Position numbers and translations under genes: made by a program. The notes beneath the pieces are model-generated. The model was not told the DNA's origin. It saw nothing but the letters and a program-made list of their open reading frames with translations, and did not search any database. Of a stretch of DNA of 64,000 nucleotides, positions 49,374 to 60,182 are shown in pieces (within the stretch, counting starts at the first letter, position 1; every line of letters begins with the position of its first letter). Source of the stretch: Methanobrevibacter sp. (GTDB lineage: Archaea; Methanobacteriota; Methanobacteria; Methanobacteriales; Methanobacteriaceae); NCBI RefSeq assembly GCF_030539665.1, contig NZ_JAUNXR010000002.1, positions 186,001 to 250,000 of the forward strand, read 5' to 3'.

Positions 49374-50198
49374 CTACAATCTCACTTTAACTCCGTTATC
49401 GCGCAAATATTCTTTAACTTCCAAAATAGGATATTCGTTGAAATGAAAAATACTGGCGGCCAATGCTGCACTAGCATCTGAAACTTCAAATGCTTCCAAT
49501 ATATGTTTAGGTTCTCCGACACCACCACTAGCAATTACTGGAATATCAACAGCATCATTAATGGCTTTTGTAAGATCCAAATCATATCCTGCTTTAGTTC
49601 CATCTCCATCCATACTAGTAAGCAATATTTCACCAGCACCCAAATCCTGACATTTAACTGCCCAATCGATTGCATCCATTCCAGTAAATTCACGACCCCC
49701 GTAAATACTGCAATCAAACCAGCAGAAACCCTTATCAGTTTCAATAACATTTTTGTCGGGAGCATCATTTGGGGAATCTACATATTTCCTTTTAGCGTCA
49801 ATCCCTATTACAACAGCTTGAGAACCTACAACCTTAGATGCCTCTGTCAAAAGTTCAGGATTTTTGATAGCTGCAGTATTTGTAGAACATTTATCAGCAC
49901 CTGCTTTAAGCATATTAATATAATCATCAACCTTCCTTATTCCACCACCAACACATATTGGAATAAAAACATTTTCAGTTAATCTTTTAATGACATCAGC
50001 CATGGTTTCCCTACGTTCATAAGAAGCTGTAATATCCAAAATTACAATTTCGTCAGCCCCCTCTTCATAGTAACGAGTAGCTAAGTCAACAGGATTACCT
50101 GCATATTTAATCTCTTTAAATTCAACACCCTTTACAACCCTTCCTTCAGGGACTTGTAAATCACAATCTAAACAAGGAATAATTCTTTTGGTTAACAT
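49374..50198 (-). CDS. hisF: Imidazole glycerol phosphate synthase cyclase subunit HisF
   Basis: Cyclase half of the enzyme that makes imidazole glycerol phosphate in histidine synthesis. 274 residues, a TIM barrel. Catalytic aspartates are in IPCLDCDLQ and TSMDGDGTK, and the phosphate sites GGGIR and ASGGVG are present. HisH is not in the window. Coupled to ogg. Confidence 0.95.
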   Translation of the reverse strand: MLTKRIIPCLDCDLQVPEGRVVKGVEFKEIKYAGNPVDLATRYYEEGADEIVILDITASYERRETMADVIKRLTENVFIPICVGGGIRKVDDYINMLKAGADKCSTNTAAIKNPELLTEASKVVGSQAVVIGIDAKRKYVDSPNDAPDKNVIETDKGFCWFDCSIYGGREFTGMDAIDWAVKCQDLGAGEILLTSMDGDGTKAGYDLDLTKAINDAVDIPVIASGGVGEPKHILEAFEVSDASAALAASIFHFNEYPILEVKEYLRDNGVKVRL

Positions 50199-50255
50199 TA
50201 TATTGCCTAAAGTTAGTTAATTTTTAAAAAAAAGTAGAGTTAGAATATTTAAATT

Positions 50256-50417
50256 CTAAGCTGAATATCTTAATACAAAACAGAAAATAGCTAAAATTAC
50301 AGTTATTACCACCACATGGTTTGGAGAAAGCTTTGGACCAACACTTTCTTCATCAAAGTATCTTACTAACCCAGCACCAGTTTGTGGCATACTCATTCCT
50401 TTATCTTTTTTTGCCAT
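50256..50417 (-). CDS. secG: Preprotein translocase subunit Sec61-beta
   Basis: A 53-residue protein that I translated directly from the sequence: an N-terminal basic start, MPQTGAGLVRYFDEE, and one C-terminal membrane helix (HVVVITVILAIFCFVL). That is the archaeal Sec61-beta layout. The ATG at 50417 follows AGGAG. It forms the third subunit of the SecYE channel. AT-rich DNA with a TATA element (AATATATAAAG on the minus strand) at about 50475 precedes it. Confidence 0.92.
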   Translation of the reverse strand: MAKKDKGMSMPQTGAGLVRYFDEESVGPKLSPNHVVVITVILAIFCFVLRYSA

Positions 50418-50503
50418 ATTAATCTCCTTAAATCAATTATTTAAAAAACAATTATAAATATTTATTAATTTAATAATATATAAAGTTGGCTTTTTATATT
50501 TGA

Positions 50504-50971
50504 CTAGATCTTTTCTTTTTTAAGAACTTGAATATTAGTTATCCTTGTATCAGGGTACTGTCCATCCTCATCCTTTTCTACAGCTTTGACCATGTCCCAT
50601 ATTGTAAGTAAAGCTACACTAACACCTGTTATCGCTTCCATTTCCACGCCAGTTTTTCCCCTCATATTTACAGAACAGATGGCCGTAATTTGGGTTTCTT
50701 CAACTTCAAAATCTATTTCAATGCCTGTTAGATTTAATGGGTGGCATAAAGGAATAATGGAAGAGGTGTTTTTAACTGCTTGAATACCTGCAATTTGAGC
50801 AGTGGTTAATACATTACCCTTTTTAATTTCTTCGTTTTGAATCATTGCTATAGTTTCTGGAGCCAAAACAATTTTCCCACTAGCTATAGCTTTTCTTTTC
50901 TGATCAATCTTGTCACCTACTTCCACCATGTGGACACCACTATCGGTTAGGTGTGTAAATTCTTTACTCAT
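50504..50971 (-). CDS. moaC: Cyclic pyranopterin monophosphate synthase MoaC
   Basis: Second enzyme of molybdopterin synthesis, acting on the MoaA product. 155 residues. Family marks [10 protein letters not shown] and [15 protein letters not shown] contain the catalytic lysine and histidine. It lies 11 bases after pus10. It complements moaA, mobB and fdhD elsewhere in the window. Confidence 0.95.
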   Translation of the reverse strand: MSKEFTHLTDSGVHMVEVGDKIDQKRKAIASGKIVLAPETIAMIQNEEIKKGNVLTTAQIAGIQAVKNTSSIIPLCHPLNLTGIEIDFEVEETQITAICSVNMRGKTGVEMEAITGVSVALLTIWDMVKAVEKDEDGQYPDTRITNIQVLKKEKI

Positions 50972-50982
50972 TTTAAAAACCT

Positions 50983-52203
50983 CTATTTCTCACTTACTTC
51001 CAATACATCTAATTGTTCACAAATAGCGCCTACACCAAGAATTTCACCTACATTAGGACGTGTTCTATCTTCATCCCCAGAAATCAATTCTTTAATATAT
51101 AACCCTCCTTCTGTTTTAACAATCATTTCAAAAGTAGTATCGTCAATTGTATTTATTTTAACATCCTTCACATGCTTTACACGAACTTTATCGGCACGTC
51201 TTCTCAATACTCTCAATGGAGTTTGTTGTTTGATTTCATCCAAAAATTCCAAATCTTTTAATTTTTCGGAATCATATTCACGATCACATTTAACCAAAGC
51301 CTTGTAAACTTTAAATGTGTCTGGGGAAGACTGTTTGATTTCCCCTTTCCTATTTTTTTCTGTAAATTTAAGGTTGTGATATTGGGTCTTTCCCATATTT
51401 GCTTCATTTATTTCTTTTTCTAATTTTTCTAAATCAATTTTTCTAATTCTTGGTTCTTTGATTTCTAAAACAAATGGCCTTCCTGAGCCCAACATTAAAA
51501 CATCAATATCTTCTCTTCCAGCACCATGAAATTTAGCTTCATAACCATTAGTAGCTTCCAATATTTTTTCGGAAAGCAGTTCCTCAACAGATTCAGGATA
51601 CTGTTTTCCAGTGCCGTTGCAGGCTTCACAGCCTTTCCCCTTACATTTGCTGCAGGGCCATTTTGTTTGTGGAATCCCACGAATTAGCTTATTATACTTG
51701 CCTTCAATGTAAATAGGATTTAGTTGCAATCTGGCTTTAGGCTTGTTTCTTAAATCCACATTTACAACAATATCCTGTTTAAAGGAATTTACTTCCTTAT
51801 TTAAAGATCTGGCCAATTCATCACCTATTATTCTATTCAATTCTTTTTTAATAGATTCTGAATTCAGGTCCAATTCCTGAGAAAGCTCATCATCCCTTTG
51901 TTTTATGTCTTTGCTAATTGTAGTTCCAACCATAAATGTATCAAATTCAACACCTAAATGGTCAATTTTATTATAAACTCTGCCGTAGAGATAATCGTCA
52001 ACCTTGTCAAAGATATTTTCGCAAACAACACAATCATCTTCAGACAGATTCAGTTCTAAAATATCCAGAACATCATTTGCAATCTTAACACTGTCATTCT
52101 CTTTAACAAGTGTGGAAAGTTTTCTGCCAAAGCAATGTTTGCAAATATTTCCATTAGTTTTATCTAAAATCTCTTTAGCTTTTGTAATTACTAACTGATC
52201 CAT
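50983..52203 (-). CDS. pus10: tRNA pseudouridine synthase Pus10
   Basis: Archaeal enzyme that makes pseudouridine 54 and 55 in the T-arm of tRNA. 406 residues. The N-terminal zinc-binding THUMP-like domain has CKHCFGRKL and a CVVC pair; the catalytic domain contains the [17 protein letters not shown] segment with the aspartate. [17 protein letters not shown] cluster follows the typical insertion. It lies 10 bases after srp54 and probably shares its transcript. Confidence 0.9.
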   Translation of the reverse strand: MDQLVITKAKEILDKTNGNICKHCFGRKLSTLVKENDSVKIANDVLDILELNLSEDDCVVCENIFDKVDDYLYGRVYNKIDHLGVEFDTFMVGTTISKDIKQRDDELSQELDLNSESIKKELNRIIGDELARSLNKEVNSFKQDIVVNVDLRNKPKARLQLNPIYIEGKYNKLIRGIPQTKWPCSKCKGKGCEACNGTGKQYPESVEELLSEKILEATNGYEAKFHGAGREDIDVLMLGSGRPFVLEIKEPRIRKIDLEKLEKEINEANMGKTQYHNLKFTEKNRKGEIKQSSPDTFKVYKALVKCDREYDSEKLKDLEFLDEIKQQTPLRVLRRRADKVRVKHVKDVKINTIDDTTFEMIVKTEGGLYIKELISGDEDRTRPNVGEILGVGAICEQLDVLEVSEK

Positions 52204-52213
52204 AATATCAAAA

Positions 52214-53551
52214 CTATCTCATAAATTGACCCATCATACGATTCATAGCACCACTTCCAAGTCTGCCACGTCTTCCCATACCTTTCATTGCCTTTTTGGT
52301 ATTGTTGTAGTATTTGAGAAGCTCTTTTACTTCAGACTCCTCAACTCCTGCACCTCTAGCTATTCTTTTAATACGGGATTGTTTAATCAGTTTAGGATTG
52401 TCCATTTCCTTTTGAGTCATTGAAGACATCATTATCTTATATGTCTCAATTTTGTCTTCGGTCATTTTAGAAGCTTCTTTTGGTATCTTACCACCAAGGC
52501 CAGGAATCATATTCAGAACTTGTTGCATCGGACCCATATTATTCATCATCTCAAACTGATTTCTGACATCGGTTAAGGTAAATTTACCGCTCATCATGTT
52601 TTCCATGGTCTTTGATGCAATATCCTCATCAATATTTTCTTCAGCTTTCTCGATTAATGTTTGAATATCACCCATTCCAAGCAATCTGGAGATGAACCTT
52701 TCAGGATCAAACAGTTCGAAATCATCAATTCTTTCACCGGTACCGATGAATTTGATTGGTGCGCCGGTTTCAGCAACAGCTGACAATGCGCCCCCTCCTT
52801 TTGCTGAACCGTCAAGTTTTGTTATGATGATTGAACCAATATCTGTAGCTTGGGAGAATGCCTTTGCCTGTTCACCTGCTTGCTGACCAATGGTTCCGTC
52901 AATGACAAGCATAGCTTCAGTAGGTTGAATAATATTATCCAATTCATCCATTTCTGCAATTAAATCTGATTCTTCCTTATGTCTTCCTGCAGTATCGAAA
53001 ATGATGACCTTTTTGTTTTTAAACTCTTTTAAACCCTTTTCAGCCAAATCCAATGCATCCTTATTTTCAGGATCACCATATAAGGGGATTTGCATTTCCT
53101 CAGTCAATTGCCTTAACTGTTCATATGCTGCAGGCCTCCATGTGTCTGTACAAACAACAGCAGGGTTGAAACCTTTCTTTTGAAGATATCTGCACATCTT
53201 ACCTATTGTGGTAGTTTTACCACTACCCTGAAGACCTAAAAGTAAAATCTTATAAGGCTTTTGATTAATGTCAAGGCCAACTGCATCCTTTCCAAGAAGG
53301 TTAACCATCTCTTCATAAATAATTGTTATTACATGTTCTCTTGGAGTGATTCCCTTTGGAGGTTCTTCTTCAAGAGCTCTTTTTTCTATTTTTTTTGATA
53401 AATCCAATACTAATGCAATGTTAACGTCTGATTGAATTAAAGCACGTTGAATTTCTTTTACAACCTCTTTAATAGTTTTTTTATCGATGACAGACATTCC
53501 CACCAATTTTTTCATTGTATTAGTAAGATTTTCACCTAAACTTCCAAGCAT
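52214..53551 (-). CDS. srp54: Signal recognition particle protein Srp54
   Basis: GTPase that binds signal sequences and 7S RNA and targets ribosomes to the membrane. 445 residues: helical N domain, GTPase domain with [19 protein letters not shown] and [10 protein letters not shown], and a methionine-rich M domain ([25 protein letters not shown]). Starts the srp54-pus10-moaC unit. Confidence 0.97.
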   Translation of the reverse strand: MLGSLGENLTNTMKKLVGMSVIDKKTIKEVVKEIQRALIQSDVNIALVLDLSKKIEKRALEEEPPKGITPREHVITIIYEEMVNLLGKDAVGLDINQKPYKILLLGLQGSGKTTTIGKMCRYLQKKGFNPAVVCTDTWRPAAYEQLRQLTEEMQIPLYGDPENKDALDLAEKGLKEFKNKKVIIFDTAGRHKEESDLIAEMDELDNIIQPTEAMLVIDGTIGQQAGEQAKAFSQATDIGSIIITKLDGSAKGGGALSAVAETGAPIKFIGTGERIDDFELFDPERFISRLLGMGDIQTLIEKAEENIDEDIASKTMENMMSGKFTLTDVRNQFEMMNNMGPMQQVLNMIPGLGGKIPKEASKMTEDKIETYKIMMSSMTQKEMDNPKLIKQSRIKRIARGAGVEESEVKELLKYYNNTKKAMKGMGRRGRLGSGAMNRMMGQFMR

Positions 53552-53644
53552 TTTATCACATTAAAATTGTAATTAGAAAAATTATATAATTTATATATTA
53601 AATAATATATTTAATTAATAACTTTAATAATTTTGGTGCGAAGA

Positions 53645-54214
53645 ATGTTAGAAAAAACAATAGAATCATTGAAAAACTCACCTATTGTAAAGAAAGGTGA
53701 ATATAATTATTTTGTTAACCCCATAAGTGATGGAGTTCCTGCAATGGAACCTGAAATATTAAATGAATTAACTGATGTTATAATAGAAAAATTAGATTTG
53801 GATATTGATAAGATTGTTGCAGTAGAAGCTATGGGAATCCATTTAGCAACTGCACTTTCCTTAGCTACTGGAATACCTTTTATTGTAATCAGGAAAAGAC
53901 AATATGGCCTTCCAGGAGAAAAGCAAGTATATCAAGAGACAGGTTATGGCTCATCAAACCTTTACATTAACGGACTAGAGGAAGGAGAAAAAATACTTTT
54001 AATAGATGATGTTGTAAGTACTGGAGGAACCTTAATTTCATTATTGACTGCATTGAAAGACATAAAGGTTGATATTAAAGAAACAGTGGCCATAATAGAC
54101 AAAGGAGAAGGCAAGTCAATTGTAGAAGAAGAAACAGGAGTTCCTATATTTTCCATTGTGAAACTTGATGTGATTGATGGGAAAGTGGTTATTGAATCAA
54201 CAATCGTGGATTAA
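53645..54214 (+). CDS. hpt: Hypoxanthine/guanine phosphoribosyltransferase
   Basis: Purine salvage enzyme. 189 residues from the ATG at 53645 (GGTG upstream). The PRPP-binding motif is [14 protein letters not shown], with the N-terminal [12 protein letters not shown] loop. It resembles the archaeal HGPRT group (Hpt) rather than bacterial Hpt or PurR. The next gene begins one base after its stop. Confidence 0.92.
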   Translation: MLEKTIESLKNSPIVKKGEYNYFVNPISDGVPAMEPEILNELTDVIIEKLDLDIDKIVAVEAMGIHLATALSLATGIPFIVIRKRQYGLPGEKQVYQETGYGSSNLYINGLEEGEKILLIDDVVSTGGTLISLLTALKDIKVDIKETVAIIDKGEGKSIVEEETGVPIFSIVKLDVIDGKVVIESTIVD

Positions 54215-54215
54215 A

Positions 54216-55223
54216 ATGTCATTATATAATATGGATTTGGAGAGAGTTATTGGAAAAATTAACTCTAAGAATGCAAAAATCGTAGGCCTCCAATTTCCTG
54301 AAGGCCTTAAAATGCAGGCAACACAAATAGCCAATATCATAGAGGCTCAGACAGAAGCTACCGTCATCATTTCAGCAGACCCATGTTTTGGAGCATGCGA
54401 TGTTACAGATTCAAAAATGAAAGATTTTGTTGATTTGATAATTCATTACGGGCATACTCCGTTGCCTTTAAAATATGAAGTGCCGGTTTATTTTGTTGAA
54501 GCGTTCTCGAACATTGACATAAAGCCCATACTGAACGCATCCATGGATAAGCTTAAGGAATATACGAAAATCGGCCTTGTGACCACCACACAACATTTGA
54601 ATAGATTAAATGAGATTAAGGACTTTCTAGAAGATAATGGAAAGGAAGTGGTTCTTGGATCATCAAAAAATACAAGAAGAGGACAAGTATTGGGATGTAA
54701 CTTCTCATCGATTAAGGGCCTTGACGCTGAAGTCTACTTATTTATTGGAAGCGGAAGCTTTCACCCATTAGGCATACATTTATTCACCAAAGAAAAGGTA
54801 TTGGCACTTGACCCTTACAACAATGAAATAAGGGAAATGGATGAATTTGCAGATAGAATTCTTAGAATAAGATTTGCAAGAATAACAAAAGCCAAAAGCG
54901 CTAGAAAATGGGGAATTATAGTATCATCAAAAGAAGGGCAATATAGAATGAAATTAGCTATGGACATTAAAAAAGAATTGCAGGATGCAGGAATGGAAGC
55001 TCACATCCTTCTTTTAGACAATATAAATCCTGATGCTCTTTTACCATATCTTGATTTGGATGCATTTGTAGTAACTGCCTGTCCAAGAATAGCTATTGAC
55101 GATTCGCAAATGTATAAAAAGCCAGTGATAACCCCACAAGAACTTGAAATAGTATTGAATAAACGAAAATGGGAAAACTATCAATTAGATGAAATCCTAT
55201 TTCATGAAAGATATGATAAATAA
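54216..55223 (+). CDS. dph2: Diphthamide synthase Dph2
   Basis: Radical enzyme that starts diphthamide formation on a histidine of elongation factor 2. 335 residues from the ATG at 54216; a longer frame overlaps hpt and has no support. The three cluster cysteines, one per domain, are in [14 protein letters not shown] and TACPRIAID. Coupled to hpt. Confidence 0.94.
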   Translation: MSLYNMDLERVIGKINSKNAKIVGLQFPEGLKMQATQIANIIEAQTEATVIISADPCFGACDVTDSKMKDFVDLIIHYGHTPLPLKYEVPVYFVEAFSNIDIKPILNASMDKLKEYTKIGLVTTTQHLNRLNEIKDFLEDNGKEVVLGSSKNTRRGQVLGCNFSSIKGLDAEVYLFIGSGSFHPLGIHLFTKEKVLALDPYNNEIREMDEFADRILRIRFARITKAKSARKWGIIVSSKEGQYRMKLAMDIKKELQDAGMEAHILLLDNINPDALLPYLDLDAFVVTACPRIAIDDSQMYKKPVITPQELEIVLNKRKWENYQLDEILFHERYDK

Positions 55224-55285
55224 ATATATATAGATACTTCAACAAAATTATAATATTAAATTAAATTTCTTATTTAAGTGATAAA

Positions 55286-55858
55286 ATGAAAGTAAAAAAC
55301 GGAGAATTTGTAATGCCTGGAGATAAGCTCGGAATTATTGAGCAGTTCATACCGGGAAAAGGAACCTATGACAATGATGGGGATATTGAATCAACCGTTT
55401 TGGGTAATGTGAATATAAACTCTAAAATGAAAACTATCTCCGTTGAACCAAAATCAGGAAGTCCAGCTACATTAGAGGTTGGAGATAAAATATATGGTCA
55501 AATTACTGATGTTAAACCTCAAAGAGCTAATGTGAAAATAGACAGATTAGTAGACACTCAAAGAGATTTATCCCTCCCATATATGGGTTCAATACATATA
55601 TCCAAAGCAAAAGAAGGATATCTAGATAAAATTTCAGATGCTTTTAGAATTGGAGATATTATAAAAGCAGAAGTTGTTAAAATTACAGGAGATAATGTAG
55701 ATTTAAGCACAGTTAGTGATGATTGTGGTGTATTAAAAGCTATGTGTACTCGTTGTAGAGGATATATGGCAACTACAGAAAAGAAAAATGAACTTCAATG
55801 TAAAAGATGTAATAGAAAAGAAAAAAGAGAAGTTTCAAATGAATATGTAAATATATAG
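55286..55858 (+). CDS. csl4: Exosome subunit Csl4
   Basis: RNA-binding cap subunit of the archaeal exosome that degrades RNA. 190 residues: N-terminal strand domain, an S1 domain (about residues 65-140) and a C-terminal zinc ribbon (CTRCRGYM...CKRCN). It lies 7 bases before rpoL, the normal archaeal order. Confidence 0.94.
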   Translation: MKVKNGEFVMPGDKLGIIEQFIPGKGTYDNDGDIESTVLGNVNINSKMKTISVEPKSGSPATLEVGDKIYGQITDVKPQRANVKIDRLVDTQRDLSLPYMGSIHISKAKEGYLDKISDAFRIGDIIKAEVVKITGDNVDLSTVSDDCGVLKAMCTRCRGYMATTEKKNELQCKRCNRKEKREVSNEYVNI

Positions 55859-55865
55859 GATTGAT

Positions 55866-56174
55866 ATGATGAGCGGCGAAATTACAGAAATTGGCAACAC
55901 CAACATTGAAATTATTGAAGATAAAACCTTAGAACTTACATTTATTGTACATGGCGAAAGTCATGGTATTTGTAATGCTCTTAGACATAATTTGATGAAA
56001 AATCCTGATGTGGAATATGCTGTTTACAATATTGACCATCCTCTTACTGGAGAACCTGAAATGACCATAAAAACCAAAAGAGGAAAAAGACCTAGAATAG
56101 TTTTAAAACAAGCAGCAGAAGAACTTTTAGAAGAAACTGATGAATTGAAAAAACTTATTGAAGACAATATGTAA
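55866..56174 (+). CDS. rpoL: RNA polymerase subunit L (Rpb11)
   Basis: 102 residues. Assembly subunit that pairs with RpoD. Recognised from GESHGICNALRHNLMKNPDVEYAVYNIDHPL. Either ATG of the ATGATG at 55866 could start; both follow AGGATTGAT. Confidence 0.94.
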   Translation: MMSGEITEIGNTNIEIIEDKTLELTFIVHGESHGICNALRHNLMKNPDVEYAVYNIDHPLTGEPEMTIKTKRGKRPRIVLKQAAEELLEETDELKKLIEDNM

Positions 56175-56204
56175 CTCTTCAATAATCTATTTTTAATGGA
56201 TATA

Positions 56205-56624
56205 ATGAATAAATATAAAACTCCATCGTTAACTGCAGATATTTTTATATATAATGATAAAGAGGAGTTTATTCTAATAAAAAGAAAAAACGAACCATTT
56301 AAAAATTATTGGGCATTGCCTGGGGGTTTCGTGGATTATGGTGAAACTGTTGAAAATGCAGCAATTCGCGAAGCAAAAGAAGAAACCAGCATAGATGTAG
56401 AATTGCAACAATTGATAAATGTTTATTCTAATCCCAATAGAGATAGTAGAAGACATACTGTGACCGTGGCCTATACTGCTATCGGGAATTTTAATGATGC
56501 AAAGGCAGCTGATGATGCGGCAGATATTAAAATATTCAGGTTTGATGAAATAGAAAATATAGATTTGGCTTTTGATCATAAAAAGATAATTAAAGATGCT
56601 TTAAAGTTAATGAGAATACAATAG
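56205..56624 (+). CDS. Nudix hydrolase, ADP-ribose pyrophosphatase-like
   Basis: About 139 residues. Nudix box GGFVDYGETVENAAIREAKEETSI is complete. The LxQxVYSNPNRDSRRHTVTVAY segment resembles ADP-ribose pyrophosphatases, so that substrate is possible. An ATG at 56196 would add three residues; GGAT suits 56205 better. Confidence 0.83.
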   Translation: MNKYKTPSLTADIFIYNDKEEFILIKRKNEPFKNYWALPGGFVDYGETVENAAIREAKEETSIDVELQQLINVYSNPNRDSRRHTVTVAYTAIGNFNDAKAADDAADIKIFRFDEIENIDLAFDHKKIIKDALKLMRIQ

Positions 56625-56705
56625 GATAACGATGGATTAAATATAATTTATTTAAATAATGAATATCATATTAATACTATTGAATATATTGATGGAGGAC
56701 TATAA

Positions 56706-57020
56706 ATGGAGTTTTGTCCAGAATGTGGAGGAATTTTACTCCCAAACGGTGATAAAATTACATGTGGAACATGTGGTTATGAGAAAGATTTAGCTGGTAA
56801 GGAAGACAATTACAAACAAAAAGAAGAAATCCAAGCTAAAGAAACAATTATAATGAAAGGTGAGGACATTAATACCCTTCCAACAACTACAGTAGAATGT
56901 CCAAAATGTGGACACGATAAAGCAGCATGGTGGCTTCAACAAACACGTAGTGCAGATGAAGCCGAAACTCGTTTTTTAAAATGTTTAGAGTGCAGCCATA
57001 CTTGGAGAGAATATGATTAA
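56706..57020 (+). CDS. tfs: Transcription factor S (TFS)
   Basis: 104-residue homologue of the eukaryal TFIIS/RPB9 zinc proteins that rescues arrested RNA polymerase by transcript cleavage. The N-terminal ribbon CPECG...CGTCG and the C-terminal ribbon CPKCG...CLECSHTW are complete; the catalytic acidic pair lies in TRSADEAETRF. GGAGG precedes the ATG. Confidence 0.95.
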   Translation: MEFCPECGGILLPNGDKITCGTCGYEKDLAGKEDNYKQKEEIQAKETIIMKGEDINTLPTTTVECPKCGHDKAAWWLQQTRSADEAETRFLKCLECSHTWREYD

Positions 57021-57049
57021 GTTTATTTGATTAATATTGGAGGTTGAAT

Positions 57050-58123
57050 ATGAAGGATTCCAAAGAAAAAGAGCATAGAATTTCAAATTTGAAAAATATG
57101 TTAGATAACATTTCAGAAAATGATGAATATGCTCAAGATTCTTTTGAAGAGGCAAATATCTACAAAGAATTTGAAGACGCATCAGATGACGATTATGAAA
57201 TCGTAGATGCTGAAGAAATGATAAATACCTTAAGTAAAGATTATAACAAATATCCTAAGGAAGAATTAAAATTGGACAAAGAATTCATCTTTAAACCAAA
57301 TATTGATTCCAATATTATTGATGAAACCTCTGATGACAATGAAATTGATGAAGACTTCATAATCAAAACCAAATTAGAAGACAGCGAATTTCCTAATGAA
57401 GATTCTAGAATTTTTGAATTTGAAAATGAACCTGACTACTCTTATGAAGATGATGACTTTGTAAGTGAGAAATTTGATAGCTTATTAAATAAAAAAATTG
57501 CAGGACACTCAATATTTGCAATTGGTGGGCTAGTACTTGGAATCATATTCATTTTAATATCACTATTCCTTTTCAGTGCATCAACACAAAGAATAATAGA
57601 CAATGTATCCTCTGGAGAAGTTAATACAAGTGCAGTAGGATTTATTCTTGTAGGAATATTCCTTATTATTATTTCAGTTTATAAATTAAAAGCAATCAAT
57701 ACACCATTTGGTGGAGTTGTGGACTCAATAAAAAATGTCGAAAATGATAAAGAACCTGACTTTAAGGAAGATTCGAAAAAAGAAGATGTTGCTGAACCAA
57801 AACCTCTTGCTAATGACAATAAAGAAGTAAAAAAAATAGGTGAATTCGACATTAGCGAATTTAAAAACAAAATTGAAAAATCTACTCCAGAGCTTGATGG
57901 AGTAACCCACATTACTGAAAAAAGAACAGATGTTAAAATAGAAACTCCTTCTGAAACTGAAATTCAAACATCTGATGCAGAAGAAGACATAACAGATGAA
58001 AGAATTGAAGAAATAGAGTATGAAAAAGCTCTATTGGATAATGAATCTATTGATGATATTTTTGCAGATATGGAGGACATTGAAGAAGTCCCAATAATTT
58101 CAATTGATTCAAAAGACAAATAA
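57050..58123 (+). CDS. Acidic two-helix membrane protein of unknown function
   Basis: 357 residues. A long acidic, apparently disordered N-terminal half, then two hydrophobic helices (near residues 158-183 and 193-213, with a short loop), then a second acidic tail of about 130 residues. No enzyme motif. The ATG follows GGAGG at six bases; it starts 29 bases after tfs. Both tails face one side. Likely a scaffold or anchor; I do not recognise it. Confidence 0.75.
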   Translation: MKDSKEKEHRISNLKNMLDNISENDEYAQDSFEEANIYKEFEDASDDDYEIVDAEEMINTLSKDYNKYPKEELKLDKEFIFKPNIDSNIIDETSDDNEIDEDFIIKTKLEDSEFPNEDSRIFEFENEPDYSYEDDDFVSEKFDSLLNKKIAGHSIFAIGGLVLGIIFILISLFLFSASTQRIIDNVSSGEVNTSAVGFILVGIFLIIISVYKLKAINTPFGGVVDSIKNVENDKEPDFKEDSKKEDVAEPKPLANDNKEVKKIGEFDISEFKNKIEKSTPELDGVTHITEKRTDVKIETPSETEIQTSDAEEDITDERIEEIEYEKALLDNESIDDIFADMEDIEEVPIISIDSKDK

Positions 58124-58149
58124 CTAACTTATTTTCTTAAATTATTTTT

Positions 58150-58223
58150 GGGCCTGTAGTCTAGTCAGGAATGACGTAGGACTTCGGATCCTAAGGTCGG
58201 GGGTTCAAATCCCTCCAGGTCCG
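58150..58223 (+). tRNA. tRNA-Arg (anticodon TCG)
   Basis: A 74-base cloverleaf. The acceptor arms are GGGCCTG and CAGGTCC with one G-U pair and a discriminator G; the anticodon stem TAGGA/TCCTA encloses CTTCGGA, giving anticodon TCG for arginine codon CGA. The T-loop TTCAAAT lies on a five-pair stem. No encoded CCA. Its last base directly abuts the stop codon of the convergent helicase gene. Confidence 0.95.
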
Positions 58224-60089
58224 TTAATCTTTTAATCTTACAACCGCCTCTTTGAAAAAATCAGGAACCAATGATTTGTAAAGAGGACTCTTAAATAAGA
58301 TATTAATGTCACTATCTAAGATGTATGTATAACATGAATCATCCTCTGCACGCATACCTCTTCCGTAAGCTTGCATTAATGTCATTACTGTTTTATAGGC
58401 ATACCATCTTTTATCTCTTTTTTGACGCATATTGACTTGTAAATCTCCAAGATATGGGAATGGAACCTTGTAGATAATTTGGAATCTACATTTATCATAT
58501 GGAAGATCAACTCCTTCACTCATTGATGGTGAAACTAGTACCAGAGGATTTTCATCCTTTTCAAAATACTCCAAAACAGCTTCACGATTATTAGGAGTAT
58601 GAGCTATTAAACGTGAATTATTGAAGTGTTTATTGATATATTGTTGACACTTGTAACTATTTGTATGAATAAGACCCTTATCATATCTATGTTTTTTAAG
58701 AATTTTCTCCAAAATAGGAATAGTTTTAGGAGCTGTTTGTTTAATTCTATTTTTTGACATTTTTCCAGCCAAATCCAAAATGATTGGTCTTTTTTCACGT
58801 TCGAAAGGACTGTCTACCTTTATTTGATAAATTTCATTAGGATTTATACCTAACCATTTTGCAAATAATTTATGAGACAAAATTGTTGCACTCATGAAAA
58901 TAACCACGTCACCATACTGCAAAAGATTACTTTTAGCATAATGATGAACCTTTAACGGTTTAAATGAAACGCCATTTTCATTTGTGTCAATAACCCAATT
59001 TTTAGGCTCATTTTTAAGATTATTTGAAAGCTTATTCAATCTTCCAATCATTGATTCTATTTTGTCCGCTTTACTAGCTGACAACTCTTTAGTATCAATT
59101 TCATCATAATGATCAGCTATGGCTTCAACTTCAAGAATCCAATCTTCCACTTCACCATCTTTAAGAGTTTGTTTGGAAATAGCTTTGTTAATGTCTTTTT
59201 CTAAGATATGATTATATAAGTTAACCTCTAAAGAACCCATTAACTTATTTTCAATATTATGTGCCTCATCAAGAATTAATAAAGAACGTTTCCTGAAATG
59301 TTTAACATAATTTAATTCAGCCAAAGCATAATCATAATTCATGATAGTTATTGGAGAATTGATTGCATTTGCCTTCTGTTCCCAATAATGACAATGATCC
59401 GGAGATTGGTAAAAAATAGAACCTCCATAAGAGTCAAAAGCAAATTCCCCATCTAAAGTTGGATTTGCAGCCACACCATAAGGACAGACAAATTTAGCTG
59501 ATCTTGGAGTAGATTTACAAGTACCCATATCGCAAGTAGAATCCAATTGGTCATTTAAACAAGCAAAATTGCTCCTTCCTTTAACCAATGGAAATTCAAA
59601 CTCATTAGAATACTGTTTTTGAAGCTGTTTGGTCATTGTCAAAATATAAGCAGATTCATATATTTTAGCAAGAGTTGTAGCTATTGCAGATTTTCCTGTT
59701 CCTGTTCCCGCTTCCAAAATAATATATTTATATCCTTTTCTAATTGCATCCAGAATATCTTGAATGATATTTAACTGACCAGTTCTAGGCTCAGGAAATG
59801 GAAAATTCTCAATGATTTCATCATCAATATAAGAATATTGTTTTTTAAGCCCATCTATAATATCCTGATCCAATCGATGTTCATCAATAGAATAAACCTC
59901 CGGAATTTCGTCATCCACAACTACACTTGAAGGTTTTTTTGTTTGGAAACTAAATAAATTCGTATTTCCATTAGAATTTGAACTAGATTTATCAGCATTA
60001 TAATTTTTTAGTGAACTAGATTTGCTAGTTCCACATTGACAATTGGATTTTAACATACCACAATTTGGACAAAATATAGAATCAGACAT
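58224..60089 (-). CDS. DinG/XPD-like superfamily 2 DNA helicase
   Basis: 621 residues from the ATG at 60089; a longer frame adds a poorly supported hydrophobic N-terminus. An N-terminal zinc ribbon (CPNCGMLKSNCQCG) and a disordered serine-rich stretch precede the helicase. Walker A AGTGTGKSAIAT, DEAH box, and the four cysteines of a Rad3/XPD iron-sulfur site (C..NDQLDSTCDMGTC..CPYG) are visible. The last motif is QAYGRGMRAEDD. It is likely a repair or recombination helicase. Confidence 0.9.
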   Translation of the reverse strand: MSDSIFCPNCGMLKSNCQCGTSKSSSLKNYNADKSSSNSNGNTNLFSFQTKKPSSVVVDDEIPEVYSIDEHRLDQDIIDGLKKQYSYIDDEIIENFPFPEPRTGQLNIIQDILDAIRKGYKYIILEAGTGTGKSAIATTLAKIYESAYILTMTKQLQKQYSNEFEFPLVKGRSNFACLNDQLDSTCDMGTCKSTPRSAKFVCPYGVAANPTLDGEFAFDSYGGSIFYQSPDHCHYWEQKANAINSPITIMNYDYALAELNYVKHFRKRSLLILDEAHNIENKLMGSLEVNLYNHILEKDINKAISKQTLKDGEVEDWILEVEAIADHYDEIDTKELSASKADKIESMIGRLNKLSNNLKNEPKNWVIDTNENGVSFKPLKVHHYAKSNLLQYGDVVIFMSATILSHKLFAKWLGINPNEIYQIKVDSPFEREKRPIILDLAGKMSKNRIKQTAPKTIPILEKILKKHRYDKGLIHTNSYKCQQYINKHFNNSRLIAHTPNNREAVLEYFEKDENPLVLVSPSMSEGVDLPYDKCRFQIIYKVPFPYLGDLQVNMRQKRDKRWYAYKTVMTLMQAYGRGMRAEDDSCYTYILDSDINILFKSPLYKSLVPDFFKEAVVRLKD

Positions 60090-60182
60090 CAAACAATATA
60101 TTAATTTATTATAATATAAATAAATTATAGAAGTGCATAAGAAAACAAATATTAAAAAATTCAAATATGAAAATGTGATTAT

